NCBI RefSeq assembly: GCF_905220365.1
Contig: NC_061125.1
Coordinates: forward strand, 12,975,831 to 13,039,830
Length of the DNA stretch: 64,000 bases
Source of the DNA: Vanessa cardui
Lineage: Eukaryota > Arthropoda > Insecta > Lepidoptera > Nymphalidae
Direction of reading: 5' to 3'
Shown piece after piece: positions 10,408 to 20,604 of this stretch. The translations under genes were made by a program, and so were the position numbers. The first letter of the stretch is position 1; each line of letters begins with the position of its first letter. Under the pieces are notes generated by a model. It was not told the DNA's origin, made no database searches, and saw nothing but the letters and a program-made list of their open reading frames with translations.

Positions 10408-10571
10408 CCATCAAGTTTTGGGGGGGAGGGGGATTGGGCCTCCGGAACTCTCACTTACCGGACGAAACGCGGTAGCATAGCCACCACTTTACGCCGATTT
10501 TAAGTGAGAGAGTGGTACTTCCCCGGGCGTGCCGGCCCATTCGGCTGTAACCCGAAGGTATACAGCGTGGC

Positions 10572-11310
10572 ACTACCACTTGAAAAAGGTTCGGTTTAGT
10601 TGGTTAAATCCACTCCAATGATTTTTTTTAAATGGTCGTGATCTTAGACATTGTTAAGAATAATTTGAAGCCTGAGCTTGAAATTTACTTCAGATTTAAA
10701 AAGCTGGTATATATTCTATTGGATTGTTAAGATAACATTTCAATTAAACTATTTTTTTAGCTGTTACCACTTTTTACTGTTTACCACTTGGCAATAAAAT
10801 TTTGTATAGACGTATTTTTGTATTAATTTTTGGTACTATAAAAGCTTTTAATTGTACAATAATGATTATGCTTGTAGTTGTAGTTGTATGTATGATAGAT
10901 ATTATCATTAATCTGTTATACGGTTTCATAATTTTATAGTTGATACCAATTCTATAGTCGAAATATTTCCCAGCACTACATCATCCTAGTTTTACGCAGT
11001 CTCTTTGATATAGTATTACCTACGCATTAATCTAAAACGGAATTTATTTCTCATTTACTTATTACATACTTAAATATTAATATTCAATTAATATTCTATC
11101 ATATCACATAATATCACAATGCTCTTTAGTTATTTACAGTACAAAGCCGTAGACAGCCATCTGACTATAAATAGATAGATTTGCTTATAAATATATTACA
11201 AAGTTTCGAAAAACAAAAATAAATGCTAGGATTTTATTTATGATATTAATAAGTCCCTTGCGCTGAAACATTTAGTGAACTTAATTAATTAAACCATGAA
11301 TACTTATAAT
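10572..11310. other. Unassigned AT-rich DNA
   Basis: I see no gene or recognised repeat. There is a minor 'tgtagttgtagttgta' run near 10872. Confidence 0.45.
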
Positions 11311-11511
11311 CTACAAGCGACCCGCCTCCGCTTCGAACGGGTACAATGCTATGTCATCAGAGTAGTAACTTCTAAAATTATCAGTGTTTCTTCACTTAAT
11401 TGTCCGTGTATTATGTACAAAAACCACATCAAAATCCGTTGCTTAATTTTAAAGATCTAAGCATAAATAGACAGACAGCGATAAGCAATTTTGTTTTATA
11501 CTATGTAATGA
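11311..11511 (-). mobile_element. Helitron-like element, second family
   Basis: The left end ('ctacaagcgacccgcctccg') is a mutated form of the CTAGCGACCCGCC end; in minus sense this is the 3' end, GGCGGGTCGCTAG. The right end ('tatactatgtaatga') gives TCATTAC in minus sense, a Helitron 5' TC start. The interior has 'atcaaaatccgttgcttaat' and 'agatctaagcataaatagac'. Non-coding. Sister copies lie at 12.2, 12.4, 27.3 and 48.7 kb. Confidence 0.6.
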
Positions 11512-11629
11512 TTAGATATTTATTAGTTTTTGTAAAGATTTGAGTTTGTATGAAATTTTCATTACAAAACAAATGACTTTATCCGTATTTATCAAGTCGT
11601 AACAAAAACTCGGAACACGGCGTACTTAC

Positions 11630-11814
11630 AGCCTCGGTTCACGAGCTATGTCAACAGTCATCTCATAACTCGATGCGGAGTTGCATGCATTCTTGATGAA
11701 GGCTTTTTCTTTGCCTATTCCCCCGTTGGTAGTATGGATGCTTTGCATTTTGTCAAGTCTCCAGGCGGTTGGTAATTTATGGAGGTAGGAGTACGGTACA
11801 TTTGGCCTTAGCAT
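11630..11814 (-). other. Possible coding exon, unidentified
   Basis: A minus-strand frame of about 60 codons contains KMQSIHTTNGGIGKEKAFIK and NACNSASSYEMTVDIAREPR. It runs into GTAAGT, a perfect insect splice donor (intron first base at 11629), only bases before its stop, which is what an internal exon looks like. Against it: no convincing pyrimidine-rich acceptor upstream (nearest AG is in 'gcatgctaag'), and I do not recognise the protein. It could be chance or a decayed transposon. Confidence 0.2.
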
Positions 11815-12218
11815 GCACCTCCAAATTCATGCATAAGTAAGTATGCGTTATTGATTCCGGGGGAAATCAAGGTGAGACGAATTATGTTACTTACTTTTTT
11901 TGTCTTATTGTCTTACTAATATTGTATTAAAATTAAACACGCGCGTTATCCGTGGGAAAAGACTAGTATACAAATTTAGCCATGATGGGTCGAACTAAAA
12001 TATTAAAATTGACGGTCGGTTGAAGAAAACCAATAAATAAATATGAATATAACAAAAATAAATATATTTTTCTTATTATTATTATTATATGTTACACTGT
12101 GACTGTAACGAGACAACTCTATATCGGCAATGTTATGACGTTTGCCGTTACGGAGTACAATCTTACCCCTAACAAACTAATAAGTATATGTTAACCATAA
12201 AAAACCTAGTATTCTTTA
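11815..12218. other. Unassigned DNA
   Basis: I see no gene and no recognised repeat apart from a short 'ttattattattat' run near 12075. Confidence 0.4.
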
Positions 12219-12418
12219 AATAGTATAAAACAAAGTCACTTATATATATATCAGTCGCTGTCTGTCCCTATGTATGCTTAGATCTTTAAAATTACGCAAC
12301 GGATTTCGATGCGAATAGATAGAGTAATTCATGTATGTACAATAAAGAAACGCTAATAATTTTAGAAATATCTATTGTGATGTCGTAAACACACAAAACC
12401 TTCAGTATATTTAGTATC
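12219..12418 (+). mobile_element. Helitron-like element, inverted copy, 3' end lost
   Basis: Same family as 11311-11511 but opposite orientation: 'tagtataaaacaaagtcact' at the left, 'cagtcgctgtctgtcccta', 'aaattacgcaacggatttcg', and 'cagtatatttagtatcagtg' at the right. It lies head-to-head with the copy that starts at 12449, about 30 bases away. Confidence 0.6.
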
Positions 12419-12448
12419 AGTGTTACATTATTATTAAAATATAGTTTA

Positions 12449-12690
12449 CTAGCCACCCGCCCCGGCTACCTCGGGTGAAATACTGATACTAAATATTCTA
12501 CAGAATTTGTTTATTTCCAAGATCACATTGCAAACTTCAAAAATATATTATACAAAAACCCTCCTCTCGAATCACTCTATCTATTTAAAAAAAACCGCAT
12601 CAAAATCCGTTGTGTAGTTTTAAAGATTTAAGCGTACAAATGGACAAAGGGACAGAAAAATCGATTTTGTTTTATACTATGTAAAGATGA
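12449..12690 (-). mobile_element. Helitron-like element, near complete
   Basis: The left end CTAGCCACCCGCCCCGGC (minus-sense 3' end, CTAG after the GC-rich stretch) is followed by 'actgatactaaatattc', 'ctctcgaatcactctatct' and 'catcaaaatccgttgtgtag'. The right end 'tatactatgtaaagatga' gives TCATC in minus sense. It is about 240 bp and non-coding. It reads head-to-head with 12219-12418. Confidence 0.65.
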
Positions 12691-13184
12691 TCATAACTTT
12701 TAGTAGTTAGAATTTTGTCGATTTTTAAAGGTATTTCGAGTACGTATGCAAAGCATAAAATTAGCGTGCTCAATTAATTCATTTTGGCAAACGAACGAGG
12801 CGAGTTACTTGCACGAGTTCACACGGCAAACATAGTAGGCCACCTTCTAGCGTTATTTGTGTTATAATTAACTGATATATGTTGAAACAAGTCCGCCTTA
12901 TTAGGGTATCGGTAATGACGTCGTTACGTCTATTTGAATGCTTAGCGTTTACGGTTTTTTTTGCCTTAATTAGGTGCGCTACTCGGAAACCGCGCACACA
13001 GTTCATATTAATAGTCAAAGTCAATAGAATCTGTGAAATTCGAGAAGAAAAATAATTATCAAAGTTAATATTTATTTTTGCTTTGATCTTTCTTTTTCTT
13101 AATATTATAATTAAATAATTTCTTCCAAATAGTAATTTCTTTTACTCAATTTTCACAGTAATTTTGAGCAAACACGAATTGATA
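12691..13184. other. Unassigned DNA
   Basis: I see no gene. The 81-codon minus frame across 12779-13024 has no recognisable motif and I treat it as chance. Confidence 0.4.
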
Positions 13185-13315
13185 GCCTCATCAAATGTCG
13201 CCAAACAGTAATACTAAGTATTGTTTTATTCTGGTTTGCAGGGTGAATGAGCCAATGTATCTTGCAGGCTCATAACATTGCAGCTACCAAGGATAGTGAA
13301 GCTTTGGGATGAAAG
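13185..13315 (+). repeat. Repeat A, eroded copy
   Basis: It matches repeat A through 'cgccaaacagtaatactaag', 'ctggtttgcagggtgaatga' and 'gccaatgta', with decay toward the right end. Confidence 0.6.
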
Positions 13316-14489
13316 GAGTTTTATAAATGTATTGCGGGTAAGTGGGTAATAACATTCATAATCTAACATTAATTTATTATTACTGATAATCACTTACCAT
13401 TAGGTAACACAAATAAGCCAACTCATGGTAAGGGTTTATTACATAATGTATTTTTATGAATTTTAATGTAACATACATTGGTTAAGCTTTGTTTTTGACA
13501 ATAGTTTTAAATATACTATAGTAATTGCCTATAATAAATAATATCAAAAAAAGGTTTAAGTAAAGTTCATGTAATCAACATACCACATAATAATAGAGAT
13601 AAGTAATATAATTAACATTTTGAATTGGTTCCGTATAATTTGATAACGTTATAAAATTCTAATGAAACGTATTTGATATTAATGGAAATAGTGGGCGCCG
13701 GTTATTCCATAGTGAAATACTGAAATTAACGCCGACCAGTATGTTCACATGCATAATAATATCGTATGGAATGTAGGCCGGATGCTGATTGCACAGACAC
13801 TCTACTCATATCGAATTCTCTTTTTTCCACAAAACGATCTCGGTTGCGCGAAAAATTTCATATCGCCACGCGTTTTGCAAGTAAAATCAGATAACTTTTG
13901 ACACTTCAATTACGTAGTGATGGCCGCGTCTAATTTTTTTTTTTCACGCGAAAAAGCGGGAAACATGTCGTGTCAAGAGCACACAAGATCCCGGAGTTTC
14001 GAGAACAAAATAAAAGTTTCTACAAGTTGGGCGCTGCTGAAAGCGATAAAAGGAAAATTAAAAAGTTTTTCGCACTTAATTTTTAGCTATGATTTAGGTC
14101 AAATTTTATCTTAAATATTTATTATTACATATTATATAAATACTGTTATATGTTACACTAATTTTATTAGGGTATTGAATAATAATGATAATAAAGATGT
14201 TTATCCACCAGCTTGGAAACGGTAGAAATAAGCATCATTTTAGTATTTGAATTTTAAGAAATGTAGGCTCAGTTAGTAGCCGAATAGTCCGCACCTACAC
14301 AAATAAAATTAACGAAATAATTAGTGATGATCTTAAACGAAGATTGAGGGTTAGGATGCGGGCAACTGCTTTAAGTACTTAAATAGTATTTAAAATTTAT
14401 CTGGCACTTGACAATGCAATATTTCAAAATGTTGAAAAAAATGTTGCTATTTACTGTTCATATTAATAGTCAAAGTCAATAGAAAAATA
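13316..14489. other. Unassigned DNA with a higher-complexity block
   Basis: I recognise no gene or repeat. Bases about 13690-14060 are less AT-rich and CpG-containing ('gtgggcgccggttattcc', 'ccacgcgttttgcaagt', 'tcacgcgaaaaagcggg') and look unlike the repeats. This would be a place to look for conserved non-coding DNA. The 65-codon plus frame at 13917-14114 has no family motif. Confidence 0.35.
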
Positions 14490-14715
14490 AAAAAATAAAT
14501 AAATATTCGACAACATCATATATATTACTCTGATCCCAATGTAAGTAGTTACAGCACTTGTGTTAAGGAAGTAACGACGGTACCACAAACACTCAGACCC
14601 AAGACAACTTAGAAAACGAATGAATTTTCTACATCGACTCGGTCGGTAATCGAACCCGGCACCTCGGAGTGGCGTACCCTTGAAAACCAGTGTACACACT
14701 ACTCGGCCACGGTCA
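14490..14715 (-). mobile_element. SINE-2 (tRNA-derived), diverged
   Basis: Minus-strand copy of the second SINE family. The head is at the right end: 'ggtaatcgaacccggcacct' is the complement of a B box (GGTTCGATTACC-like), and 'actactcggcca' gives the A-box region. The body has 'atattactctgatcccaatg', 'gtaacgacggtaccacaaac' and 'cagacccaagacaac'. The left end is an A/T-rich 'aaaataaataaatatt' tail. Non-coding; a LINE in trans would be needed to move it. Confidence 0.75.
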
Positions 14716-14768
14716 TATATAAATTAAATCAAACCAATGAATCAGGATGACTGATATCACGTACACGT

Positions 14769-14817
14769 ATACAGTAGTATACTTATATAATGTCACAATA
14801 TAAGTATACTACTGTAT
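14769..14817. repeat. Perfect 20-bp inverted repeat, 9-nt spacer
   Basis: Arms 14769-14788 and 14798-14817 are exact reverse complements (left arm begins atacagtagtatac) around the spacer aatgtcaca. It could extrude as a hairpin. It lies just outside the head of the SINE-2 copy and is not part of it. Confidence 0.9.
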
Positions 14818-17447
14818 TATAATGCAAAATACAAAATACATTTATTATTATAAAAATATGACAACGTAATATTATAAAGGTAGTTTATACAATTAGTGAA
14901 CATGAATATTAAATTCCGTTTAAATAATAATGAGATGTTTAAATATAATTCGTTCATCTTTGAATTAAATTGAATCCGCCAAATTGTATTCAAATGAAGA
15001 CATCAAGAGATGCAGGTGTATACAGCTTGACAGGTGGAATTTACAATACGGGAACCTTCGGGCGATGCAACAATGTTTTATATGTTTTAGTTTACGCTTG
15101 TTAATTTTCCATTATGATAAGGGCTAAAGGGCAAGTATTTTATCATCGTATTTGCTTTAAATTAATACATGCTAAGAATTATGGATCTCATAATAGGACA
15201 ATAATTTATACTTCTGTTTTATAATTTGTACTTAACATAGTTATTTATAAAGTAAGTTCGACAATAATCATTAATAATTTATACCATATTTAAATTACCA
15301 TTAATAGTCATATTATTATGTATACTTAAAAAGTCTTGTCGCTAGACATAAAAAGGTCTACATCAAATTTCGGTACCATTTGTTGGGCAAAGCCAATTGG
15401 CTCGAAAAAGCTCGGAGTTCTGACGCAGCGAGATCGTACTTCAAACCGGAACACTGAGCTCTTGAAAGAAAAAAGATGACCATTCATGTGGTCGGACTCG
15501 ATCTTTCAATATACAAATATATATGTGTTCATCTCAGGTCTGGCGCTTACTTATATTAAACACCTTTAGCTGCTTTGTTGACCAAGTGGTCTGTTATAAG
15601 GTTAAGGAGCCGTTGGTTGATACTCCGGGTTAGTATTTAAGTCACACTATTAATATACGCCTTTAAGAGGTAGGTAGGTGGGTAAATTCTTAGCCTAGTC
15701 GGTTCTGTAGTTTGGCAGTTTACATCCCAGTGATTCAAATAGCAAGTGTGACCATTGCATTTGTAGCTGAATGTAAAATAATAGAGATCGCACTTATGTT
15801 CCGCTGTCTCTTAAGAAAAGCCATCTTAGGAAAAACAATACTAGTCTCAACTTCTTGTCTTTAACCCTCGCTGGACATTAGTAGGTTAAAATCTAGTCCC
15901 CCATACGAATGTGTGATGGGCTCTAGAATCTACATATTAGAAGCCTTTGCAATATTGTTGTTATCCAGTGCATATACATACAATTCTTTATATAGGTACT
16001 GAATCTTCTACAAAATTATTGGACTTGTTCAGGTCGAACTTAGTTCTACTAAGCTAACTATCAAATAAACCCGTATTTATATTATTTTTCTGTAATTGGA
16101 TTAAGACAAAAAGACAAAATGAATTAATATGAGACAGATTAATGACACAGTAAGATACTTGATTGACTCAGAAGCATGTGTATTGCGAACATGCGTAAAC
16201 TGTGAAGAAAAACATTAAATCAACAGTTGTTTCAAATAAAACGAAATTCAACATTAAGTATATGTTTATTTTAATGACACTTCAGAGTTTAAAATAACCG
16301 TGTGGACGGCTTGAAAAAGATACTAACTGGTGGAAATCGTGAGAAAATTAACCGTCATTGTATAATGTACCTTATTTGGTGCAAAGTAAAGTTCATCTTT
16401 GTATAAATATAACTTGTTTGTCTCGCTCGCAAAGTTTTAATGAACCTTAATTTATGGAGTCTTGTGCGATGGTCATTGGAACTTTATTATAGTTCTTATG
16501 TTTATTATAGTAAGAATCAATATTACTTATTTTTTTATAGAGATAGGTATTCACAAATTTGTCGCCTTTATGGGCGTTCGGATATAAAGAAATGTACGGA
16601 ATCGTGGTCGATTTTCGAGGTACAATGTTTTGGTTAACATAATCCCTATAATGAATCTGGATATAAACTTTTCTGTCACTGAAGTATCTTGAATTTTCTT
16701 ATATTTTATTGCTCGATATGTTTACGTTCCTTTTTCACTGGTTTTTATAGCCGTGTCCACAATGATCTACCAAAGTAACCTCAAATATTCCATGATAGTA
16801 TAAATATGTTTACGAATGGAAATAAACGCATTTTATATCTTTGTAAAGCTGTAAAATATTCAACAGTCACGTTAAATGTTGAATGAGTTTAATGGGTTTC
16901 AAATTATTTAACCCAACAGTAGATATAGTTAGAAAAAGACAAAATATGCATAGATTCTCGATATATATTTCCTTAATTATATTCATCGTGCAAATAATTC
17001 TTGTAATTAATCTTATTATTGTATCCCATATTACAAAACAAAAATGCATCGACACGTTTGTTTGCTGAAAACTTAAAAACTAATTTTCAAGTACATTTCA
17101 TAATGAAATTGAGTGATTAGGGAGGAGGGAAAGGGAAGGCATATTATAACAAAAAAAGTCAAAACCAAGTCTCGTTTTTTGTTTGTTATGTCACTTGTAG
17201 CCCTCAGGACATTTTGTATCCCTGAAGATCCGAATCCTTATAATTGTCAAACATTGATGTAGCTTAAGTCGCAAGAGTAAAACTAATTATTTTTTTAATA
17301 GCTATACAAAATAAATTGCAGTTGTAAAAAAAATATTTTCACGTCAGACTAACCAAAACTATTATCAAAATATTCCGATTTTTTTTTTGAGTAAACTTAA
17401 ATCATCCAAAAACAAAAATTTAATCATACAATGTAACTTTCAAACTA
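14818..17447. other. Unassigned AT-rich DNA, 2.6 kb
   Basis: I recognise no gene or repeat family in this stretch. Bases about 15340-15560 are less AT-rich and appear unique. One small open frame with a membrane segment (16883-17068) is listed separately. Confidence 0.4.
16883..17068 (+). CDS. Possible small membrane protein, unsupported
   Basis: A 61-codon frame from ATG to TGA. Residues about 1-25 are polar and basic (FNPTVDIVRKRQNMHRF), residues about 27-48 form one hydrophobic stretch (IYISLIIFIVQIILVINLII) long enough to span a membrane, and a short polar tail ends in TKQKCIDTFVC. I do not recognise it. A frame of this size is expected by chance in AT-rich DNA, and AT-rich codons favour Ile/Leu/Phe, so a hydrophobic run is weak evidence. 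Confidence 0.12.
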   Translation: MSLMGFKLFNPTVDIVRKRQNMHRFSIYISLIIFIVQIILVINLIIVSHITKQKCIDTFVC

Positions 17448-17667
17448 CTTATTGCCAACAAGGATGGTTGAATGATGGTAAGTGCTCATCACGGCCCATA
17501 TATCACTAATACACCATCGATGCGAATTGGGAGTTGAGATGTTATGTGCCTGGTGTCTATAGTTACACTGGTTCACTGACCATACAAATCAGAACACAAT
17601 AATACCGTTTGGTAGTAGAATATCTAATGGTAAGAATGGAAACAAAGCCTTACCATCAAATAGGGTA
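17448..17667 (-). repeat. Repeat A, reverse copy
   Basis: This is the reverse complement of repeat A. Landmarks are 'gatggtaagtgctcatcacgg', 'gttatgtgcctggtgtctat', 'agttacactggttcactgac' and 'ggtagtagaatatctaatgg'. It extends further into the family's far end than the copy at the start of the window. Confidence 0.65.
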
Positions 17668-18797
17668 AGTAATAGATAGAAAACTCTATATTAATATACA
17701 ACTAGGTATTTAATACTGATATTACTATGGAAGATTTTAACGCAAATCTCAGCAGCAACTGTAAATATCATGACCTTAATAGGATGAATGATTATTGAAC
17801 AACATCAGCTATAGTAACAGGTAACATAAATAAGCATTAACTTTTTTATATAAGGTGACATTATAATTAGCATAAACAAATGACTGTCAATTTATAAATG
17901 TCATTTATTATTATATTAAGATAAATTAAGTAAATATATTTCGACTCAATGAAAAGGTGAAGATGTTTTAACGAGGACAGTGAACAATATTTATTATAAC
18001 CTCATATTTTCACCTCACATTAAACATTATAATCAGCAATCGTGCAGACGTAAAGATCTACTAGACGATTTATCACATAATTTAGTTCGAGTTGATTAAT
18101 AATGTAGATTAATTTAAACAGTAAAATAAAATATTATGTTGGATATTTGACAAAATGAACCATTAGTTGTTACGAAACAGTTTATAAACAAAGTTCATTC
18201 GTCAGTTGGCGACTTTACAAGAAGCTGTCGAGCGTACAGTTTTAGAAATAAAGTAAAACATAAATGTTGAAAACGTTGAACATAACAAGCAAAATAAACT
18301 GTTCTTTTTATGTAGTTTTTACAACCATCTAGCACCGAAACGAGTCATTTGTTTAAGCACTTTGTAAAACTGATTTCTGTCTTTGTTTAAACACATAATT
18401 CAAACGATCAAAGGAGGGGTAATGACCTTCTGTCGTTAAAAACTTTAAATAGATACTAATTATTATTGTTATCCTGAAAGATACATCTATGTTAATGGTA
18501 ATAACACAGCAATAATTTCTTTCATTGTCGTTATACAAAGAACGAAATTTGATAATAATTGATATGACTGTCACGTATTACAGACGCCGTTTTTGTGGAT
18601 TTTGATGAAGTTTGTCTTAACGTCCTTATGACCTTTTTGTCAGTCATACTTAACAGAATATTTGTCCTGCTAAAAACAATAAAAGAGCTTGAAATGTTAA
18701 AGTAGATAATGACGTAATTACATTTCAGAATTTTGATATTTATTTAATTCGCAATAAAGGTTTATTTGCAGGTTCAATTGATGGACTGATATAAAAA
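17668..18797. other. Unassigned AT-rich DNA
   Basis: I see no gene and no recognised repeat. Confidence 0.45.
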
Positions 18798-19032
18798 TAA
18801 ATAATAAGTATGAGACAACATCACATACATAACTCTGATCCCAATGTAAGTAGCTGAAGCACTTGTGTTATGGACAATCAGAAGTAACGACGGTACCACA
18901 AACACCCAGACCCAAGACAACATAAAAAACTAATGGTAATCTACATCGACTCGGCCGGGAATCGAACCCGGGACCTCAGAGTGGCGTACCCATGAAAACC
19001 GGTGTACATACCACTCGACCATGGAGGTCGTC
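18798..19032 (-). mobile_element. SINE-2 (tRNA-derived), best copy
   Basis: The cleanest copy of SINE-2, on the minus strand. The head reads, in its own sense, GACGACCTCCATGGTCGAGT then GGT...; the A box is TGGTCGAGTGG and the B box GGTTCGATTCC, both near-perfect RNA polymerase III promoter matches, spaced as in a tRNA. The body (18830-18940) carries 'cactctgatcccaatg'-type and 'gtaacgacggtaccacaaac' blocks. The left tail is A/T-rich. It is a SINE head, not a working tRNA gene: it continues into the body with no terminator. Confidence 0.85.
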
Positions 19033-20499
19033 AAATGGTGACTGACTATATTCATTGATTACTCTAACGTCAAAAATTCAATACTCTGTATGTATTTCTG
19101 TTTGCCAATAACAGGTACAGGATATAAAACATTTTAGATCTTTAGTGGCATCATCTTTTATAGCAGTTGAAAATTCAATCCAAGATAAATGAACTCATGT
19201 TACTTCCTACACAAGTGAACCAGCAAGCGGAATAGTATATCTATATAAAAAGTAATTACGTTCTATGTATTAATTTTAGTTCCAGTTTCAAGTTTGGCAT
19301 TCGAACGTCCGACCAGTTGTAATATTCATCATTTCTCTGGCTTCAGTGACTTTAAATGCTACATGGAAGAGGTTTTTATTTTTCTTTTATTTATTCTCGC
19401 CTCGATTCTTGCCAGAACGAAGTACTCATAAAACTATACAGAGCTCCTTGTTTTACACAGTCTTTTATATTTCAACGGCCGTTTCAACTGAAAAAGAAAA
19501 TATCATTTCCGTAGCTTAGATGATTGTGAAAAACTTAAGAAGCATATGTATTCAAATCGCTGAAGTTTGAACAGTTCCTTAAAAAGGAAACAATTACACA
19601 AAATTAAATTTGAGTTTTCACAATATTAGAAAGCGGTCTTCAGTACGATTTACCCTCAATGTTGAAAATCAATCGATCATTTAAATATTTTCAATGATTA
19701 TTAGAGTTCCATCATAATATATCAAATACTATGAAATACTTCCAAGACATTAGTATTTTACGAAATATTAAACTAATTAAGGCTTTGTGAAATATTCTTG
19801 TGAAATATATCTTTGTACCTTATGAAGGTAATTAGGAACTGAGTGGAACAATAAATACTAGGGAGATGCTCATGAACTGGTGACAGTGAAATATACATAG
19901 ACTCTGAGCTAATTACCGTTTTCTATTACTAAATAACGCTGCTTTTAATTAAAAATTGTTCATATATCATATTCAAGACAATTTTATAAAAATTTTTGTT
20001 CAAATTTATAGCATGCTGGATACTCTTGTTAAAAAGAGATTGGGGATTTAAATTCAAAATCTCTGATATCATCGTCATTATCACTTGTAACTCAAGCATT
20101 ACGCTTAGTTGTTTCATACCGATGTACGGATAAATCCAGTGGGGTTTTTGTTACAGCGTCGTCCATATAAACAAAGATTTTATATTCAATAAACCAATAA
20201 AAAAGGTGTGGTCATAATCTTCACAGTAATATGATATTTTGTGCTTTCCATGGCACGCATAATGAGTGAGTGATTTTTATTTTAAAGAGGAAGTAAGCCT
20301 GGGACTTGTTGATGATAAGTGATAGATGTTATTAGATACTGAAGTTATGGCTCACGTACCATTCAAACAACAACAGTACAAAGTATGTTTAGCAGAAGCG
20401 ACATTATAAATGTAAATAAATTAAATAATATTCGGACCTTAAATATGGACTTTTTTGTGCCATAACTTACAGTACAGATGCTTAGGACATGTTAATATA
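19033..20499. other. Unassigned AT-rich DNA
   Basis: I see no gene or recognised repeat family. Minus-strand frames here are short and motif-free. Confidence 0.45.
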
Positions 20500-20604
20500 A
20501 ACAAAAATTAAGCACATATATATATATAGTGGCGCTTGCTTGGGTTTGAACCCGATATCATCGGTTAAGATGCACGCGTTCTAACTACTGGGCCATCTCG
20601 GCTC
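20500..20604 (-). mobile_element. SINE-1 head fragment
   Basis: Only the tRNA-like head and first body bases remain: 'gggccatctcggctcc' at the right gives the A box region, 'gggtttgaacccgatatca' the B box, then 'gcacatatatatatatagtgg'. The remaining two thirds is absent. Confidence 0.8.

Larger units (their letters stand above)
5647..10571 (-). mobile_element. Jockey-superfamily LINE, near full length, broken
   Basis: A minus-strand non-LTR retrotransposon. The 3' end is a poly-A tract (T run at 5647-5655) and the body runs right to about 10571. Reading leftward it shows a GC-rich 5' leader (about 10410-10571), an endonuclease, a linker, a reverse transcriptase with YADD, and a C-terminal region ending KGRQRTCKPPGVADVHGRW. 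Without the 1.6 kb piggyBac-like insertion it would be about 3.3 kb. No separate ORF1 is visible. Frameshifts near 10020, 8980 and 6407-6414, an in-frame stop near 9760 and a small deletion in the RT make it dead. Its GC content is well above the flanks. Confidence 0.85.

Noticed and set aside
18960..19032. tRNA-like sequence with near-perfect A and B boxes
   Set aside because: It is the head of SINE-2, continuous with the SINE body and repeated in other copies; not a functional tRNA gene.
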